DNA of 64,000 nucleotides, taken from positions 119,909-183,908 of the forward strand of contig JBBHKE010002914.1 in the NCBI GenBank assembly GCA_037447655.1, read 5' to 3'. This DNA is from Zygnema cylindricum. Taxonomy: Eukaryota > Streptophyta > Zygnematophyceae > Zygnematales > Zygnemataceae. Of this stretch, positions 21,528 through 34,266 are shown piece by piece (within the stretch, counting starts at the first letter, position 1; each line of letters begins with the position of its first letter). The position numbers and the translations under genes were made by a program. A model generated the notes under the pieces. It ran no database searches and was not told where the DNA came from. It worked only from the letters and a program-made list of their open reading frames with translations.

Positions 21528-24500
21528 CTAGTCACTCTTTAATTCCAGACCACACTTCTCCCTGCATAAAATTAGCTTAGCGGAAGGCACAGGTTTGGTC
21601 ATCATATCTGCAACCATCTCGCTATCTGGTCGGTATTCTAAACTGATTATTTTGTTTTCTACTTTCTCTCTAACAAAGCTGAGTCTGATGTCCGTGTGTT
21701 TGGCTTTAAAATGATGTTTAGGATTGGCAGAAATAGCGATTGCTGCTTGATGGTCACAAAATATTTTCTGCAAACCACACTTAAGGAGACCAAGCTCACC
21801 AAGCAAAGTCTTGACCCACATCAATTCTTTTACAGCAGAACAAGAGGCCATGTACTTAGCCCCCATGGTGGACTGAGCAATAACCTTTTGATGTTTGCTA
21901 CTCCAACAATAAGCCCCATCACCCACACATAATATATATCCTGAAGTACATCTCCTCATCGGAGCATCACCATAACTGACATCACTCCAAGTAATGATGT
22001 CAGTATTCTCCCCACCCAAATGCAACCATAGATCTCTAGCTCCTATCAAATATCTAAGGACCCTCTTCGACGCCTCCCAATCCCTCTTAGTGGGAGCATT
22101 AAGACTTCTACTCAGCACTCCTACAGCTGAAGCTAAATCCGGTCGGGTACAATTCATCAAATAGATTATGCTTCCCACTACTTGCCTGTAACGAATAGTT
22201 TGCATGAACTTCAGTTCTTCAGGACTTAATTCCTCTTCTAAGACTATGACTCCTTCTTCCTCACTCCCCTCACTTCCCCTCTTTAACTCCATTGGAGTTG
22301 TACAACTATAAGCCTTATCCATCTACAAATTTTCCAACATGTTCCCTATTGCTTCCTTTTGAGTCAATCTTATAATCTTTCTTTCTCAGTCTTTTTCTGC
22401 ATAAATTCCCAAAATATATTTTGCCTCCCCCATATCCTTCATTTCAAATCTCCCTTTAAGATCGGTATTCAGTTTATTAATTTTTTCCATTGATTTACTT
22501 AAAACAAGCAAATCATCAACATAAATTGCAATAATATAACACCTTCTTCATCTTCAAAAACATAGATTGAGTGATCTGAGCTGATCCGGATATATCCCAG
22601 GCCGGTAAGAAACTCATCAAGCTTCTTATTCAATTGTCAAGGCGCCTGTTTAAAACCGTAAAGAGATTAAATTTGTCGGCATACCTTACTCTCCTCTCCT
22701 TCCTCCAGAAATCCTTCGGGTTGTCGCATGAAGATCTCCTCTTCTAATTCTCCATGCAAAAAGGCTTTGTTGATGTCCATCTGGTGCACCTCCATGTCTT
22801 TTGTTGCTGCGAGACTGAGAAGTATGCGGACGGAGGGAAATCTGACGACCAAGGCAAAGTTTTCCTCGTAGTCGATTCCTTCTTTCTATATAAATCCTTT
22901 TGCCACTAACCGGGCTTTGTAGCGCTCGATTGTGTTATCTGGGTTCAGTTTCAGTTTGAAAACCCACTTACAACCGATTGGTTTTCGGTTAGGTGGACAG
23001 TCCACCAGCTCCCAAGTATCGGCTGCCATGATTGAAGCCATCTCCTCATTGATGGCTGTCTTCCCACCGGTTTCTTTCTGGACAAGTCATCGCCTCTCGA
23101 TAAGTTTGAGGTTCATCTTGATGAGATAGTTTAGTTACCTTGTTATTAACCTGTTTTTCTTGCAGTCTTTTGCTACTTCTCCTCCCTCCCTCAAAATCTG
23201 AGGCCGGAATAGATGGTTCTCGTGGATTCTTTCGAACAAACTCGGCTTCTCCCCTATCCCTTGATTCCGAATCAATTTCCACCACGTCTTCCGCTTCGAG
23301 TAGAGTTGTCACTGGAGTTTCCACAGCCGAGTCCTTTTCGGTCTGATTTGTTCCTGCAAGAATGTCATCGTCTCTAAAACCTGGATAGTTAGGAAGCTCA
23401 AAGTCATCAGAATTTTCTGACTCAAATCTGATTTTTTACTGACTTTGTATATTTGAAGGGATCCACAGACTTTCCTTCATCCATAACTACTAGATGCTTT
23501 ACTAAGATTATATCTTCTCCTTTTAGATCATAAACTCTATATCCTTTAACATCCTCATCATATCCTAATAAGTATCCCGGTTTTCCTTTAGGATCTAGCT
23601 TCCAATTGGACCGATCAGTATCTAGACTGAATACTTGACTGCCGAAAACCTTTAAATGAGATAAGTCTGGTTTCCGGCCTGTCCATCTCTCATAAGGTGT
23701 TTGATCTTTTATAGCTGAAGTAAGAACTCTATTTTTGAGGTAATTAGCACAGTTCATTGCTTCTGCCCAAAACCTTTTTCCTATCTTCTTATCCGACAAC
23801 ATTCTTCTAGCAATATCACTTAGTGTTCTATTTAACCTTTCAGCTACCCCATTCTGTTCAGGATTTTCTGGCACTGTCTTTTGGTGTTGAACCCCATCTT
23901 CCCTCAAAAAATCCTCAAACTGGTTAGAAGTATACTCTCCACCATTGTCACTCCTTACTCTCTTGATTGGAGTTTCATGGAGTTTTTCGCTCCATGCTTT
24001 ATATTGTCTAAAACAGTCCTCAGCTTCTGACTTGTTTTTCAAAAAATATACTCGGGAATACCGAGACCAATCATCAGTTATAGTCATCATAAATCTCTTC
24101 CCCCCCGGTGAGGGCACTCTAGCCGGTCCCCAAATATCTGTGTGTACTAGATCTAGAAGTTTTTCTCCCTTGTAGGTGGCTGTTTTTGGAAAGGGTAATC
24201 TGTGTGCTTTACCTTGAGCACACCCACTACAATCACTTATATCATCACTCTCACTGAACTGAATCCCTTCCACCACTCCCATCTTTTTCATCTCTCTTAA
24301 CTTATCTAGATTCACATGCCCAAGCCTCTTATGCCACATCATAATATCTTGAACACCAGCATAATAAAGTTTCTTCGTTTCATTACTTAAGATCAGCCTA
24401 AACATCCCATGGCTACCTTTCTCAGCAATGAAATAGACATCCTCCTCAAAACTAGCAGTAAAGACTCCTTCCCTAGTGCTAGTGAAAAAACCCTTATCAT

Positions 24501-25914
24501 TTAATACTGATGTAGAGATAAGGTTTTTGTTCAGCTCCGGAATAAACAATACATCGGAGAATGTTAATATGGATGTCTTTCCTTCAACTAACACTTTCAG
24601 ATCTACCGATCCTACAAGAGTAGTGGTGACTATCCTCCCATCCCCGTACTCTATCTCTACGGTGGGAATCTTTCTTATCTTAGTGAACAGGTGTCTATCC
24701 TTACACATGTGCATTGAGGCACCTGAATCTATAATCCAGCCTGCTTCACCTTTCAATCCACCGTAAGCACATTTCTGCCTTCGTGGAATTTCAACCTCAG
24801 TTTTCGCCTCCAACTCCTCATCCAAAAGGAGCTCATCGTCCTCGTCCTCGGATTCCGCCTCAAGTACCTGTGTGACAAGGGCCTTTTTCTTTCCTCTCGG
24901 GGTACCACCGGTCTGCCCCTCCTTTAACCGAAGCTCGGTTAGCTTGGTGCACTCTGCCATATAGTGCCCAGGTTTCTTACAAAAATGACATAAACCTTTG
25001 GGAGCCCTTGGTTCGAACTCGCCAACCTGTTTTTCCCGCTCCCTACCCCCATAGTTTCTGACTGGTTTCCGGGAATCCTTGTTCCTCCAATCGGTTGCTG
25101 TTGCCAAGGCTTGGCCACTCTTTCCTCCCCTTCGGATCTCAATCGTATTCTCTCGAACGAGAATCATCCCTACCACTGAGTTCCATATCCACCTTGAGTC
25201 CGGCAAGTCCTGCACACGGTTGACTATGTTCTCGAACTCATCAGGTAACTTCATTAGTAAACAATTAACTTTTTCTTTTTCACTAAAAACTTTACCCGCA
25301 CTCTCTAGCTCCATGAAGAGTGTAGCAAGCTCATTGCAAAAATCCAACATATTTCCCCCTTTGTATACATACTCCTTAACTTTCTGATCAGCCAACTGTT
25401 GTTGCTGAATCGTACCACTTCGGTACATCTCTATGAGAGCCATCCAAAGATCGGATGCCCTCTCTACCTGCAAATGAGGACATGCAAGTCCTTGAGTGAG
25501 ATGGCGTAGGATGAAGTGCTTTGCCGCCATATTGTTGAAGTCCCAGGTTTCAATATCATTCTCCTCGTTCCTCGGAATAGGTGACATGAATGCTAAACCA
25601 GTTGCTATTGGTGTGGTCGCCTCCTTCTCCTTTCCTTTGTCCACCACCTCTCCTTCCTTTGTTTCCTCCGTTGAAGGTGAATCCTCTTTCCTGGTGAATC
25701 TGCTTCCTTTAAACCCTGGAGGAATTCCAAGACTTGATGGACGCCCCAATCGTCCACTCACTATCCCCCAAAACCTTTTTTCGCATAGAGCTCCTATCAT
25801 CATACTTTCCCAGTATATGAAGCCAGTTCCATTAAATATTGGCACCCTAGAGGGTGGGCCCATAACCTGAAACTCTGAGACCCTCCATAAGTCCTCAGAG
25901 TGGACAGCTTCCAA
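21528..25914 (-). pseudogene. Gag-pol of the B2 block: intact gag to integrase half, broken RT/RNase H half
   Basis: Bases 25914-23422 are one open frame of 830 codons: gag with knuckle CHFCKKPGHYMAEC, protease DSGA, HKRLGHVNLDKL, CSGCAQGK, and integrase HTDIWGP, SDNGGEYT and VAERLNRT. The frame is then lost before RT. Readable pieces continue at 23324-23046 (hinge), 22852-22667 (RT) and 22322-21528 (RNase H with WSDVSYGD, STMGAKYMA and FCDHQAAI). The RNase H Glu motif is altered: MEAEY has become MGAKY. The right part probably belongs to element N and the left part to B3, joined by recombination. An extra G near the LTR-borne ATG puts that ATG out of frame, so initiation would have to use 25914 or the primer-site ATG. 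Confidence 0.82.
25853..25867 (-). promoter_or_regulatory. Primer-binding site of element N (half-tRNA type)
   Basis: On the minus strand GGTTATGGGCCCACC directly follows the 25868-26914 LTR, identical to the B1 and D sites. Confidence 0.82.
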
Positions 25915-26914
25915 GAAGCCTCTAGGATAATCCTGACCCCTTTGTGTTTAAGCAAAAATAACTGCCACCCTGGCAGACAAAAACTCTGACCAACTTCACC
26001 CCTGTGAAGACAAGACTCCCCTGAGTCGATAGCAAAAAGAATCTCTGAATTTGCTCCCCTGAGCAGTAAGTTATGGAGGGTCAAAGTTGACCTTTGTACA
26101 GAAGCTCTCTGGGAGAGGGTCCTATCTTCTAATTTTTCTAAGTCCTATCTCTCTCACAGACTCTATCTACTGATGTACGGAACCAATCAGAATTGAGTTT
26201 CGTACGCAAAAGTACAGCTGCCGGTGTACTTTATGTACGGATATTGTACGACATGGCCAAAATGTCGACACATGTCAAATCCGGATTCGGTGCCATAATC
26301 TCCGGAGTTTCCACAATCCAACGGAATTTTGCCACGCGTCATCCGATGTGGCGATGGCCACAAACCGCCGAAATCTTCCTCCGCGATCTCGGCGCTAATC
26401 CTGGCCGTCCGATTAAATTCGGCTTTAATCTTAGCCGTAATAAATACATGCGCGGTATTTGTTTCATTTACGAGACAAATGCGCGGTACTGATTTATGTC
26501 CGTACCGTAAGTCGTACATTACATATTACTGGATCTATGTATCCCGTAATTAGTTCTAGTTAAATGGTTTATAGCTTGTATACATATATAAATAATTATC
26601 AAACTATATGCTAAGTAACACTACCGCTAGATGAAACGGCTAAGGCTACCGGCTACATTGTGTCTGCCGGCCGGCAGGTACAAGGATCAAATCCTGCCGC
26701 CGGCACATACATTTTAATTAAATATATAAACCCTAATATAAAATTCCCGTAAACCTCAGGATAGCCAAGGTAGCCATGGCTCTAGCTTCCTCTCCAATTT
26801 CTCAGTGACTGCGACAAGTTTGAGAGTTGGAGAGAGAAGTTAGAGATAGACTGCCTCGACTTCTATGTTTCTTTTCAGACCTAGAAAATACTAATAAAAC
26901 CATTAGTTTCTACA
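25868..26914 (-). repeat. 5' LTR of inner element N
   Basis: About 1047 bp. Its outer end (minus TGTAGAAAC) abuts GATAACACC, which is copia RT sequence on the plus strand. Its U5 half is nearly identical, inverted, to 27062-27629. Confidence 0.85.
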
Positions 26915-27061
26915 GATAACACCATTGAGCGTTACAAAGCCCGGTTAGTGGCAAAAGGATTTATATAGAAAGAAGGAATCGACTACGAGGAAAACTTTGC
27001 CTTGGTCGTCAGATTTCCCTCCGTCCGCATACTTCTCAGTCTCGCAGCAACAAAAGACATG
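26915..27061 (+). pseudogene. Short RT fragment, inverted relative to its neighbours
   Basis: It encodes DNTIERYKARLVAKGF, then a TAG, KEGIDYEENFALVVRFPSV and more, ending at KDM. It is the flank of the TTATC insertion site read in reverse. From about 26935 on it matches 22793-22920 (minus) almost exactly, including the unusual TAG, which suggests gene conversion or very recent shared origin. Confidence 0.8.
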
Positions 27062-27629
27062 CTACGATTAAAGCCGAATTTAATCGGACGGCCGGGATTA
27101 GCGCCGAGATCGCGGAGGAAGATTTCGGCGGTTTGTGGCCATCGCCACATCGGATGACGCGTGGCAAAATTCCGTTGGATTGTGGAAACTCCGGAGATTA
27201 TGGCACCGAATCCGGATTTGACATGTGTCGACATTTTGGCCATGTCGTACAATGTCCGTACATAAAGTACACCGGCAGCTGTACTTTTGCGTACGGAACT
27301 CAATTCTGATTGGTTCCGTACATCAGTAGATAGAGTCTGTGAGAGAGATAGGACTTAGAAAAATTAGAAGATAGGACCCCCTCTCCCAGAGAGCTTCTGT
27401 ACAAAAGGTCAACTTTGACCCTCCATAACTTACTGCTCAGGGGAGCAAATTCAGAGATTCTTTTTGCTATCGACTCAGGGGAGTCTTGTCTTCACAGGGG
27501 TGAAGTTGGTCAGAGTTTTTGTCTGCCAGGGTGGCAGTTATTTTTGCTTAAACACAAAGGGGTCAGGATTATCCTAGAGGCTTCTTGGAAGCTGTCCACT
27601 CTGAGGACTTATGGGGGTCTCAGAGTTTC
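27062..27629 (+). repeat. Truncated LTR fragment (3' LTR of element N), inverted
   Basis: The U5-side 568 bp of an LTR in plus orientation, ending AGAGTTTCA. It is nearly identical to the reverse complement of 25868-26435, so the two form a long inverted repeat about 630 bp apart. The left edge (GACATG/CTACGATT) joins unrelated sequences and looks like a deletion breakpoint. Confidence 0.85.
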
Positions 27630-30587
27630 ATTATCTGGGTGCAGTTTTAATTTGAACACCTACTAACAGCCGATTGGTTTTCGGTTAGATGGACAATCCA
27701 CTAACTCCCAAGCATCGGCTGCCATAATTTAGGCCATCTCCTCATTGATGGTTGTCTTCCACCGGTTCCTTTCAGGACAAGTCATCGCCTCTCCATAAGT
27801 CTGAAGTTTATCTTGATGAGATTGTTTTGTTACCATGTTATTAACCCGCTTTTCTTGCAATCTTTTGCTACTTCTCCTTCCTCCCTTAGAATCTGTTGCC
27901 GAAATAGATGGTTTTCGTGGGTTCTTTCGAACAATCTTGGCTTCTCCCCTGTCCCTTGATTCCGAATCAATTTCCACCACGTCTTCCGCTTCGGGTAGAG
28001 TTGTCAGTGGAGTTTTCCCAGCCGAGTTTATTTCACTCATATTTGTACGTGTAAGAATGTCATCTTCTCTAAAATCTGGATAGGTAGGAAGGTCAAAGTC
28101 ATTAGAATTTTCTGACTCAAATCAAATTTTTACTGACTTTGTATACTTGAAGGGATACACAGACTTTCCTTCATCTACAACTATTAGATGTTTTACTAAG
28201 ATTATATCTTCCCTTTTTAGATCATAAACTTTATATCCTTTAACATCCTCATCATATCCTAATAAGTACACGGGTTTTCTTTTTGGATCTAGCTTCGACT
28301 TAGAACAATCTGTATCTAGACTGAACACGTTACTACCAAAAAACTTTAAGTGAGATATGTTTGGTTTACGGCCGGTTGATCTCTTATAAGGTGTTTGACC
28401 TTTTATAGGTGAAGTTATAACTCTTTTTTTGAGGTAATTAGCACATTTCATTTCTTCTGCCCAAAACCATTTATCTATCTTCTTATCCGACAACATATTT
28501 CTAGCACTATCACTAAGTGTCCTATTTAATCTTTTAGCTACCTCATTCTGTTTCGCGTTTTTTGGAACAATCTTTTGGTGTTCGACTCCATCTTCCCTCA
28601 AAAAATCCTCAAACTGGTTAGAAGTATACTCTCCACCATCGTCACTCTTTACTCTCTTGATTAGAGTTTCATGGAGTTTTTGGCTCTATGCTTTATATTG
28701 TCTAAAACATTCCTGAGCTTTTGACTTGTTTTTCAAAAATACACCCTGTATACCAAGACCAATCATCAGTGATAGTCATCATAAATCTTTTCCCCCCCGG
28801 TGAGGGAACTTTGGCCGGTCCCGAAATATATGTGTGTACTAAATCTAGAATTTTTTCTCCCTTATAGGTGGTTGTTTTGGGAAAAGGTAACCTGTGTGCT
28901 TTACCTTGAACACATCCACTACAATCATTTAAATTCTCACTCTCACCGAACTAAATCCTTTCCACCACTCCCATCTTTTCCATCTAGCTTAACTTATCTA
29001 GATTCACATGCCCAAGCCTCTTATGCCACAACATTATATCATGATGTGGCATAATAAAGTTTCTTCTTTTATTGCTTAAAATCGGCCTAAACATCCCTTA
29101 GCTACCTTTTTCAGCAGTGAAATAAACTTCCTCCTCAAAAGTAGCAGTTAAGACTCCTTTCTTAGTGTTAGTATCAAAACCCTTATCATCTAATACAAAC
29201 GTAGAGATGAGGTTATTGTTCAGCTCCGGAATAAACAATACATCACAGAATGTAACTATGGATGTCTTTCCTTCTACTAACACTTTCAGATCTACCGATC
29301 CTACAAGAGTAGTTGTGACTATCCTCCCATCCGCGTAGTCTATATCTACGGTGGGAATCTTTCAATTCTTAGTGAACAGGTGTTTATCCTTACACATGTG
29401 CATGGAGGCACTTGAATCTACAATCCAACCTCCTTCACCTTTCAATCCACAGAAAACACATTTCTGCTTTCGTGGAATTTCGAACTCGTTTGTCGCCTCT
29501 AACTCCGCGCCCAATAGGAGCTCATCATCCTCGTCGTCGCATTCCACCTCATGTACCTGTGTCACAAGGGCCTTTTTTTATCCTCTCGGGGTTCCACCGG
29601 TCAGCCCCTCCTTTAATCAAATCTCAGTTAGCTTTGTGCACTCCGTCATATAGTGCCCTGGTTTCTTACAAAAATGACATAAACCCTTGGGAGCCCTTGG
29701 TCCAAACTCCTCAGTCTGATTTTTAAGCTCCCCCCCTCCATAATCGCTGACTGGTTTCCGAGAATCCTTGTTCCTCTAATCGGTCCTAGCAGCCAAGGCT
29801 TGCCCACTATTTTCTCCCCTTCGAATCTCAATCGTATTCTCCCGAACGAGAATCATCCCAATCACTGAATTCCATATCCACCTTGAGTGCGCCAAGTCCT
29901 ACACACGGTTGACTATGTTCTCGATCTCATCGAGTAACTTCATCAATAAATAGTTAACCATTTCCTTTTCACGAAATACTTTTCCAACACTCTCTAGTTC
30001 CATGAAAAGTGTAGCAAGCTCATTGCAAGAATCCATCATCTTCCCCCCTTTGTATACATACTCTTTAATTTTCTGATCAGCCAACTATTGTTGCTGAATT
30101 GTACCACTTCCCTACATCTCTATAAAAGCCACCCAAAGATCGGATGCCCTCTCTACGTGCAAATGAGGAGATGCCAGCCCTTGATAAGTTGGCGGAGGAT
30201 GGAGAGCTTTGCCGCCACGTTGTTAACGTCCCACGTATCAGTATCATTCTCCTCGTTCGTCAGAATAGGTGACATGAATGTTAAACCAGTTGCTATTGGT
30301 GTGGTCGTCTCCTTCTCTTTTCCTTTGTCCACCACCTCCCTTTCCTTTGTCTACTCCGTTGGAGATGGATCTGCCTTCATGGTGAATCTGCTTCCTTCAA
30401 ACCTAGAGGGATGCCAAGACTTGATGGACACCCCAGTCGTCAACTCACTATCCCCCAAAACCTTTTCTCGCATAGAGCTCCTGTCATCATACTTTCCCAG
30501 TATATAAAGTCAGTTTTATTAAAGATAAGTACCCTAAAGGGTGGGCCCATAACTTGCAACTCTCAGACCTCCATAGGTCCTTAGAGA
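27630..30587 (-). pseudogene. B3 gag to mid-pol, heavily decayed
   Basis: It begins at TTATC (27630), complementary to GATAA at 26915, and carries the pol part upstream of that site. On the minus strand the pieces are a gag start in the LTR (ATG 30587, followed by a TGA within the LTR-coded part), gag (KIKEYVYKGGKMMD), a knuckle region, protease VDSSASMHMC (Gly to Ser), integrase pieces (REDGVEHQKIV and RLNRTLSDSA, with AKRLNRT replacing the catalytic AER), and a hinge at 28040-27729. Many stops and frameshifts occur throughout. It is much older than B4, D or N. Confidence 0.85.
30540..30554 (-). promoter_or_regulatory. Primer-binding site of B3 (half-tRNA type)
   Basis: On the minus strand AGTTATGGGCCCACC, one mismatch from the family consensus. 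Confidence 0.75.
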
Positions 30588-31624
30588 GGGCAGCTTGCAA
30601 GAAGCCTCTCGGATAACCCTGACCCCTTTGTGTTTCAGCAAAAATAACTGCCACCCTTGCAGACAAAAACTCTGACCACCTTCACCTCTGTAAAGGCAAG
30701 ACTCATCTGAGTTGATAGCAAAAAGAATCTTTGTATTTGCTCCCCTGAGCATTAAGTTATGGAGGGTCAAAGTTGACCTTTTGTACAAAAGCTCTTTGGG
30801 AGAGAGGGTCCTATCTACCAAATTTTTCTAAGTCGTATCTCTCTCTCAAACTCTATTTATTGAACTACAACACTAATCATATTACTGTGCTGTACAAAAA
30901 GGAATAGTTGCCGCTGTACTTTCTGTAAAGACATTGTACGACATGGCCAAAAAGTCGACACATGTCATATCCGGATTTGTTTCCGTAATCCTTTGAGATG
31001 CCAAAATCCAATGTCATGGTGCCACGTGTCATCCGATGTGGCGATGACCACAAACGGCCAAAATCCTCTTCCGTGATCTCCGCATTCATTCTAGCCATCC
31101 GATTAAAGGCAGATTTTAATCATAGCCGTCATAAAAACCTGCACATTTTTCGTTTCGCTATCGAAACAAATGCGCGGTACCTGTTTCTTCTCCGTACCTT
31201 AATCCGTACTTTACATATCCGAATCTATATATCACGTAAATAGTTACCGTTACATGAATTAGTCGACGTGGAAACATTCATATAATTATCAAACCCTATA
31301 TGACCTAAGAGTAGTCTTAAACTAAATGGATAAAGCGACCAGCTACGGGCAGCTTTGATAGAAGGTATGTACTAAGATCAAATCCTGGGTCCGACAGCTC
31401 TTCTTTTAGTTAATCAACTAATTTCCTACGTGTAAATCAACTAATCTACTACCCGTAAATCTCTAGATAGCATAGGCAGCCATGGCTCTACCTTCCTCTC
31501 CGACTTTCAGTGACTGCAACAAGTGTGGGAGTTGAAGAGAGGAGTGAGAGGCAGATTGCCCCGACTTCTTTTCTACATTTCATTTTAGAGCAAGAAAATA
31601 CTAAAAGATCCATCAATTTTTACA
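30555..31624 (-). repeat. 5' LTR of the outer element B3
   Basis: About 1070 bp; the partner of 20469-21514. Its outer end TTTTTACA is followed by TTGTTGACGTGAC, which returns to the minisatellite. Confidence 0.85.
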
Positions 31625-32287
31625 TTGTTGACGTGACTCCCAATTGACGTGGCAACCTTGATGGCTTGGCACTTTGCTAGATGATAACATGGCGTAATCA
31701 TGACATGACATCATGCTGACGTGGCATAATGATGACCTGGTAGCGTGCTGATGTGGCACATTGTCAAAGTGGCATCATGCTGATGGGGCACCTTCATGAT
31801 GTTGTGCTTCAGTGATGTGGTATTATGCTGAGGTCGAGACTTGATGACGTGGCATTGTTATGACATGGTTTTGTGGTTACGTGGCGCCGAATCCCATTGT
31901 GCTGCTATGGCACTTCGTTGACAAATTATGATGACGTGGTATTATGATGACGTGGTATAATGTTGATGTGGCACAACGTCATGATGACGTGGCACCTTAA
32001 TGATGTTGTATTGTGCTGACATGTGTCATCATGTTGACATGACACTTTGCCGACGTCATCATGCCGACGTTGCACTTTGCCGACATTGCACTTTGCTGAC
32101 GTTATATTGCTGACGTGGCATTCGGGTGACATGGCACTTTGCTAACGTCATGGTGCAGATGTGGTAATTTGTTAACATGGCATTCTGCTGGCCTGGTAAT
32201 TTGCTGACGCCATTATGCTGATTTGGTAATTTGATGACGTGCCATCATGCTGACGTCATCGTGCTAACATGCCATCATACTGACATC
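31625..32287. repeat. TGACGTGGC minisatellite, segment 4
   Basis: The longest piece of the array. TGACGTGGCA and TGACGTGGTA units alternate with CATGCTGAC and CTTTGCTGACG. No ORF with recognisable content. Confidence 0.85.
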
Positions 32288-33357
32288 TGCAACTTTGAGA
32301 CCTCCATAGGACCTCAGAGTAAGTAGCCCACACGAAGCCTCTAGGATAACCCTGACCCCTTTGTCTTTCAGCAAGAATAACCGCCACCCTGGCAAACAAA
32401 AACTCTAACCACCTTCACCCCTTTGGAGGCAAGACTCCCCTGAGTCGATTATAAAAAGAATCTCTGAATTTGCTCCCCTGAGCAGTAAGTTATGGAGGGT
32501 CAAAGTAGACCTTTTGTACAAAAGCTCTCTGGGAGAGAGGGTCCTATCTACCAATTTTTTCTAAGTCCTATCTCTCTCACAAACTCTATCTACTGATGTA
32601 CGGAACCAATCATATTACACTTCCGTACATAAAAGTACATCTATCAGTGTACTTTTTGTAAGGAAATTGTACGACATGGCCTAAAAGTTGACACATGTCA
32701 TATCTGGGTTCGGTCCCGTAATCCCCGGGGATGCCGCGATCCAATGTTATTTTGCCACGTTTCATCCGATGTGGCGATGACCACAAACCGCCGAGATTCT
32801 CTTGCGCGATCTCGGGTTTCTTCCTGGCTGTCCGATTGAATGCAGATTTCAATCGTAGCCGTAATAAATACTTGCGCGGTATTTGTTTCGTTAAAGAAAT
32901 AAATGCGCGGTACTAGTTTCTTACACATACCGTAATCCGTACTTTTACATAACTTGATCTATGTATCTCGTAAACAGTTGTAGTTAAATGAATTATCCTA
33001 CGTAATAATATTTAAATAAATATCAAACCCTATATCATACATCATTAGTCTTAGACTTAACGGCTAAGACTAACGGCCACCGGCTACCTTTCTTTTCGCA
33101 GGTACCAAGATCAAATCCCAGTTCCGACATCTATCCTTTTAGTAAATAAACTATTTATCGGTAAATAAACTAATCCATTTCCCGTAAACCTCTGGATAGC
33201 CAAGATAGCCATGGCTCTTGCTTCCACTCCAACTTCCCACTAACTGCGACAAGTGTGGGAGTTTGGAGAGAGAAGTTTAGAGATAGACTGCCTCGGCTTC
33301 TTTCTGTATTTTAATTTAGACCTAGAAAATACTTAAAAGGAACCATCAATTTCTACA
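32288..33357 (-). repeat. Solo LTR, B type, with target duplication
   Basis: About 1070 bp, from minus TGTAGAAATTG to AAAGTTGCA, flanked by ACATC on both sides (32283-32287, 33358-33362). No internal region: a classic product of LTR-LTR recombination. Confidence 0.92.
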
Positions 33358-33465
33358 ACATCATCATGTTGACGTGGTAATTTGTTGACGCCATCATGCT
33401 CACGACATCGTGATGATGTGGCACATTGATGATGTGGCACATTGATGACGTGGCACCTTGCTCAC
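33358..33465. repeat. TGACGTGGC minisatellite, segment 5
   Basis: The last part of the array after the solo LTR, with GATGATGTGGCACATT and GATGACGTGGCACC. Confidence 0.75.
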
Positions 33466-34266
33466 AAGTTTATACATTTAAAAGTAATAATAATAATACC
33501 TTAAAATCTCAAAACCATAGTAAATAACCCTTCGGTTTCTAATAACCCTTGAAAACCGCCATAAGACCATAAACTCTACCACTCTTGAAAATCATATAAA
33601 ATCCTAAAAACACAAGTCCTTGCCCAGCTGGGGCTCTCGCATTCAAGTGATTAAGCATTCATAGGTCACGTTGGAAACTATTGTTTATGACTTCTCTGTC
33701 CTCAAATATTTAATGGACTTCTAAGTAGACACCAGTGTTTGTACTGGCCTTGATAATTGACGAGTGTTTCGCTGTTTACCCATGTAAATCAAACACAGAT
33801 TCTATGGTTTATACGGACTAGTTGGCCTAGTTTCAGGTCCCATTCACACAGAGGTCAAGAAAGGGAAAAAAAACTTGCAATTCGTGTGGTCCTGATATCA
33901 TATTCTTGTGCAAATATGCAAAATCACGTCAAATCGCACAAATTGATTGTAATACATGTAAAAAATCACCTGTAACTGTAGAATGTGATCCAAAAAATGC
34001 GTAAAAAGCCTGCAAAATAAAGCTACAATTTCAAAAATTGACCCTTAAAAACATTCAGAGCCAAAAATACCCAAAAACAGGCGAACGACGCAAGAAATCA
34101 AAATTAACAGTCAATAAAATGCAAAAAGGGGCGAAATCCAGCCAGCAAAACCATCGTTGATTAACTAAAACACGTGAAAACAAACAAAGACCTTGCGAAT
34201 GACGTGACACATGGAAAACATCAGATTCACAAAATTGAACAATAAGACCGAAAGAAGTGCAGGCGT
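33466..34266. repeat. AT-rich repeated DNA, block 1
   Basis: No gene. It shares diverged blocks with 35252-36186: ACCACTCTTGAAAA with AAAAACACAAGTCCTT (33578-33625, like 36009-36055), AACTTGCA with TTTGGTCC-like and GTGCAAATATG (33871-33930, like 35893-35940), and ACATGGAAAAC with TTGAACAATAAG (34209-34250, like 35323-35360). Confidence 0.6.

Larger units (their letters stand above)
20469..31624 (-). mobile_element. Rearranged nest of two copia elements (outer B3, inner N)
   Basis: There are four LTR segments. By inspection the outermost two (20469-21514, 30555-31624) resemble each other most: both have AAAAAGTCGACACATG, ATTTGTTTCCGTAATCC and GTTACCGTTA. The inner two (25868-26914, minus; 27062-27629, plus) are nearly identical to each other. 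The outer ends of the inner LTRs abut GATAA (26915-26919) and TTATC (27630-27634), the two complements of one 5-bp target site inside pol. This fits an element N inserted into B3 pol in the opposite orientation, followed by inversion through homologous pol sequence and a deletion at 27061/27062. The outer flanks (GCACT, TTGTT) show no duplication. Confidence 0.72.

Noticed and set aside
25868-27634. Autointegration of a single element as the cause of the inverted GATAA/TTATC junctions
   Set aside because: This was attractive because both LTR ends attack one internal site. But the four LTR segments fall into two pairs and the target site is intact in the 21528-25914 block, so two elements are needed.
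33757-33975. Small ORF of 72 codons in the AT-rich repeat
   Set aside because: No motif, no conservation in the second block, and a length expected by chance.
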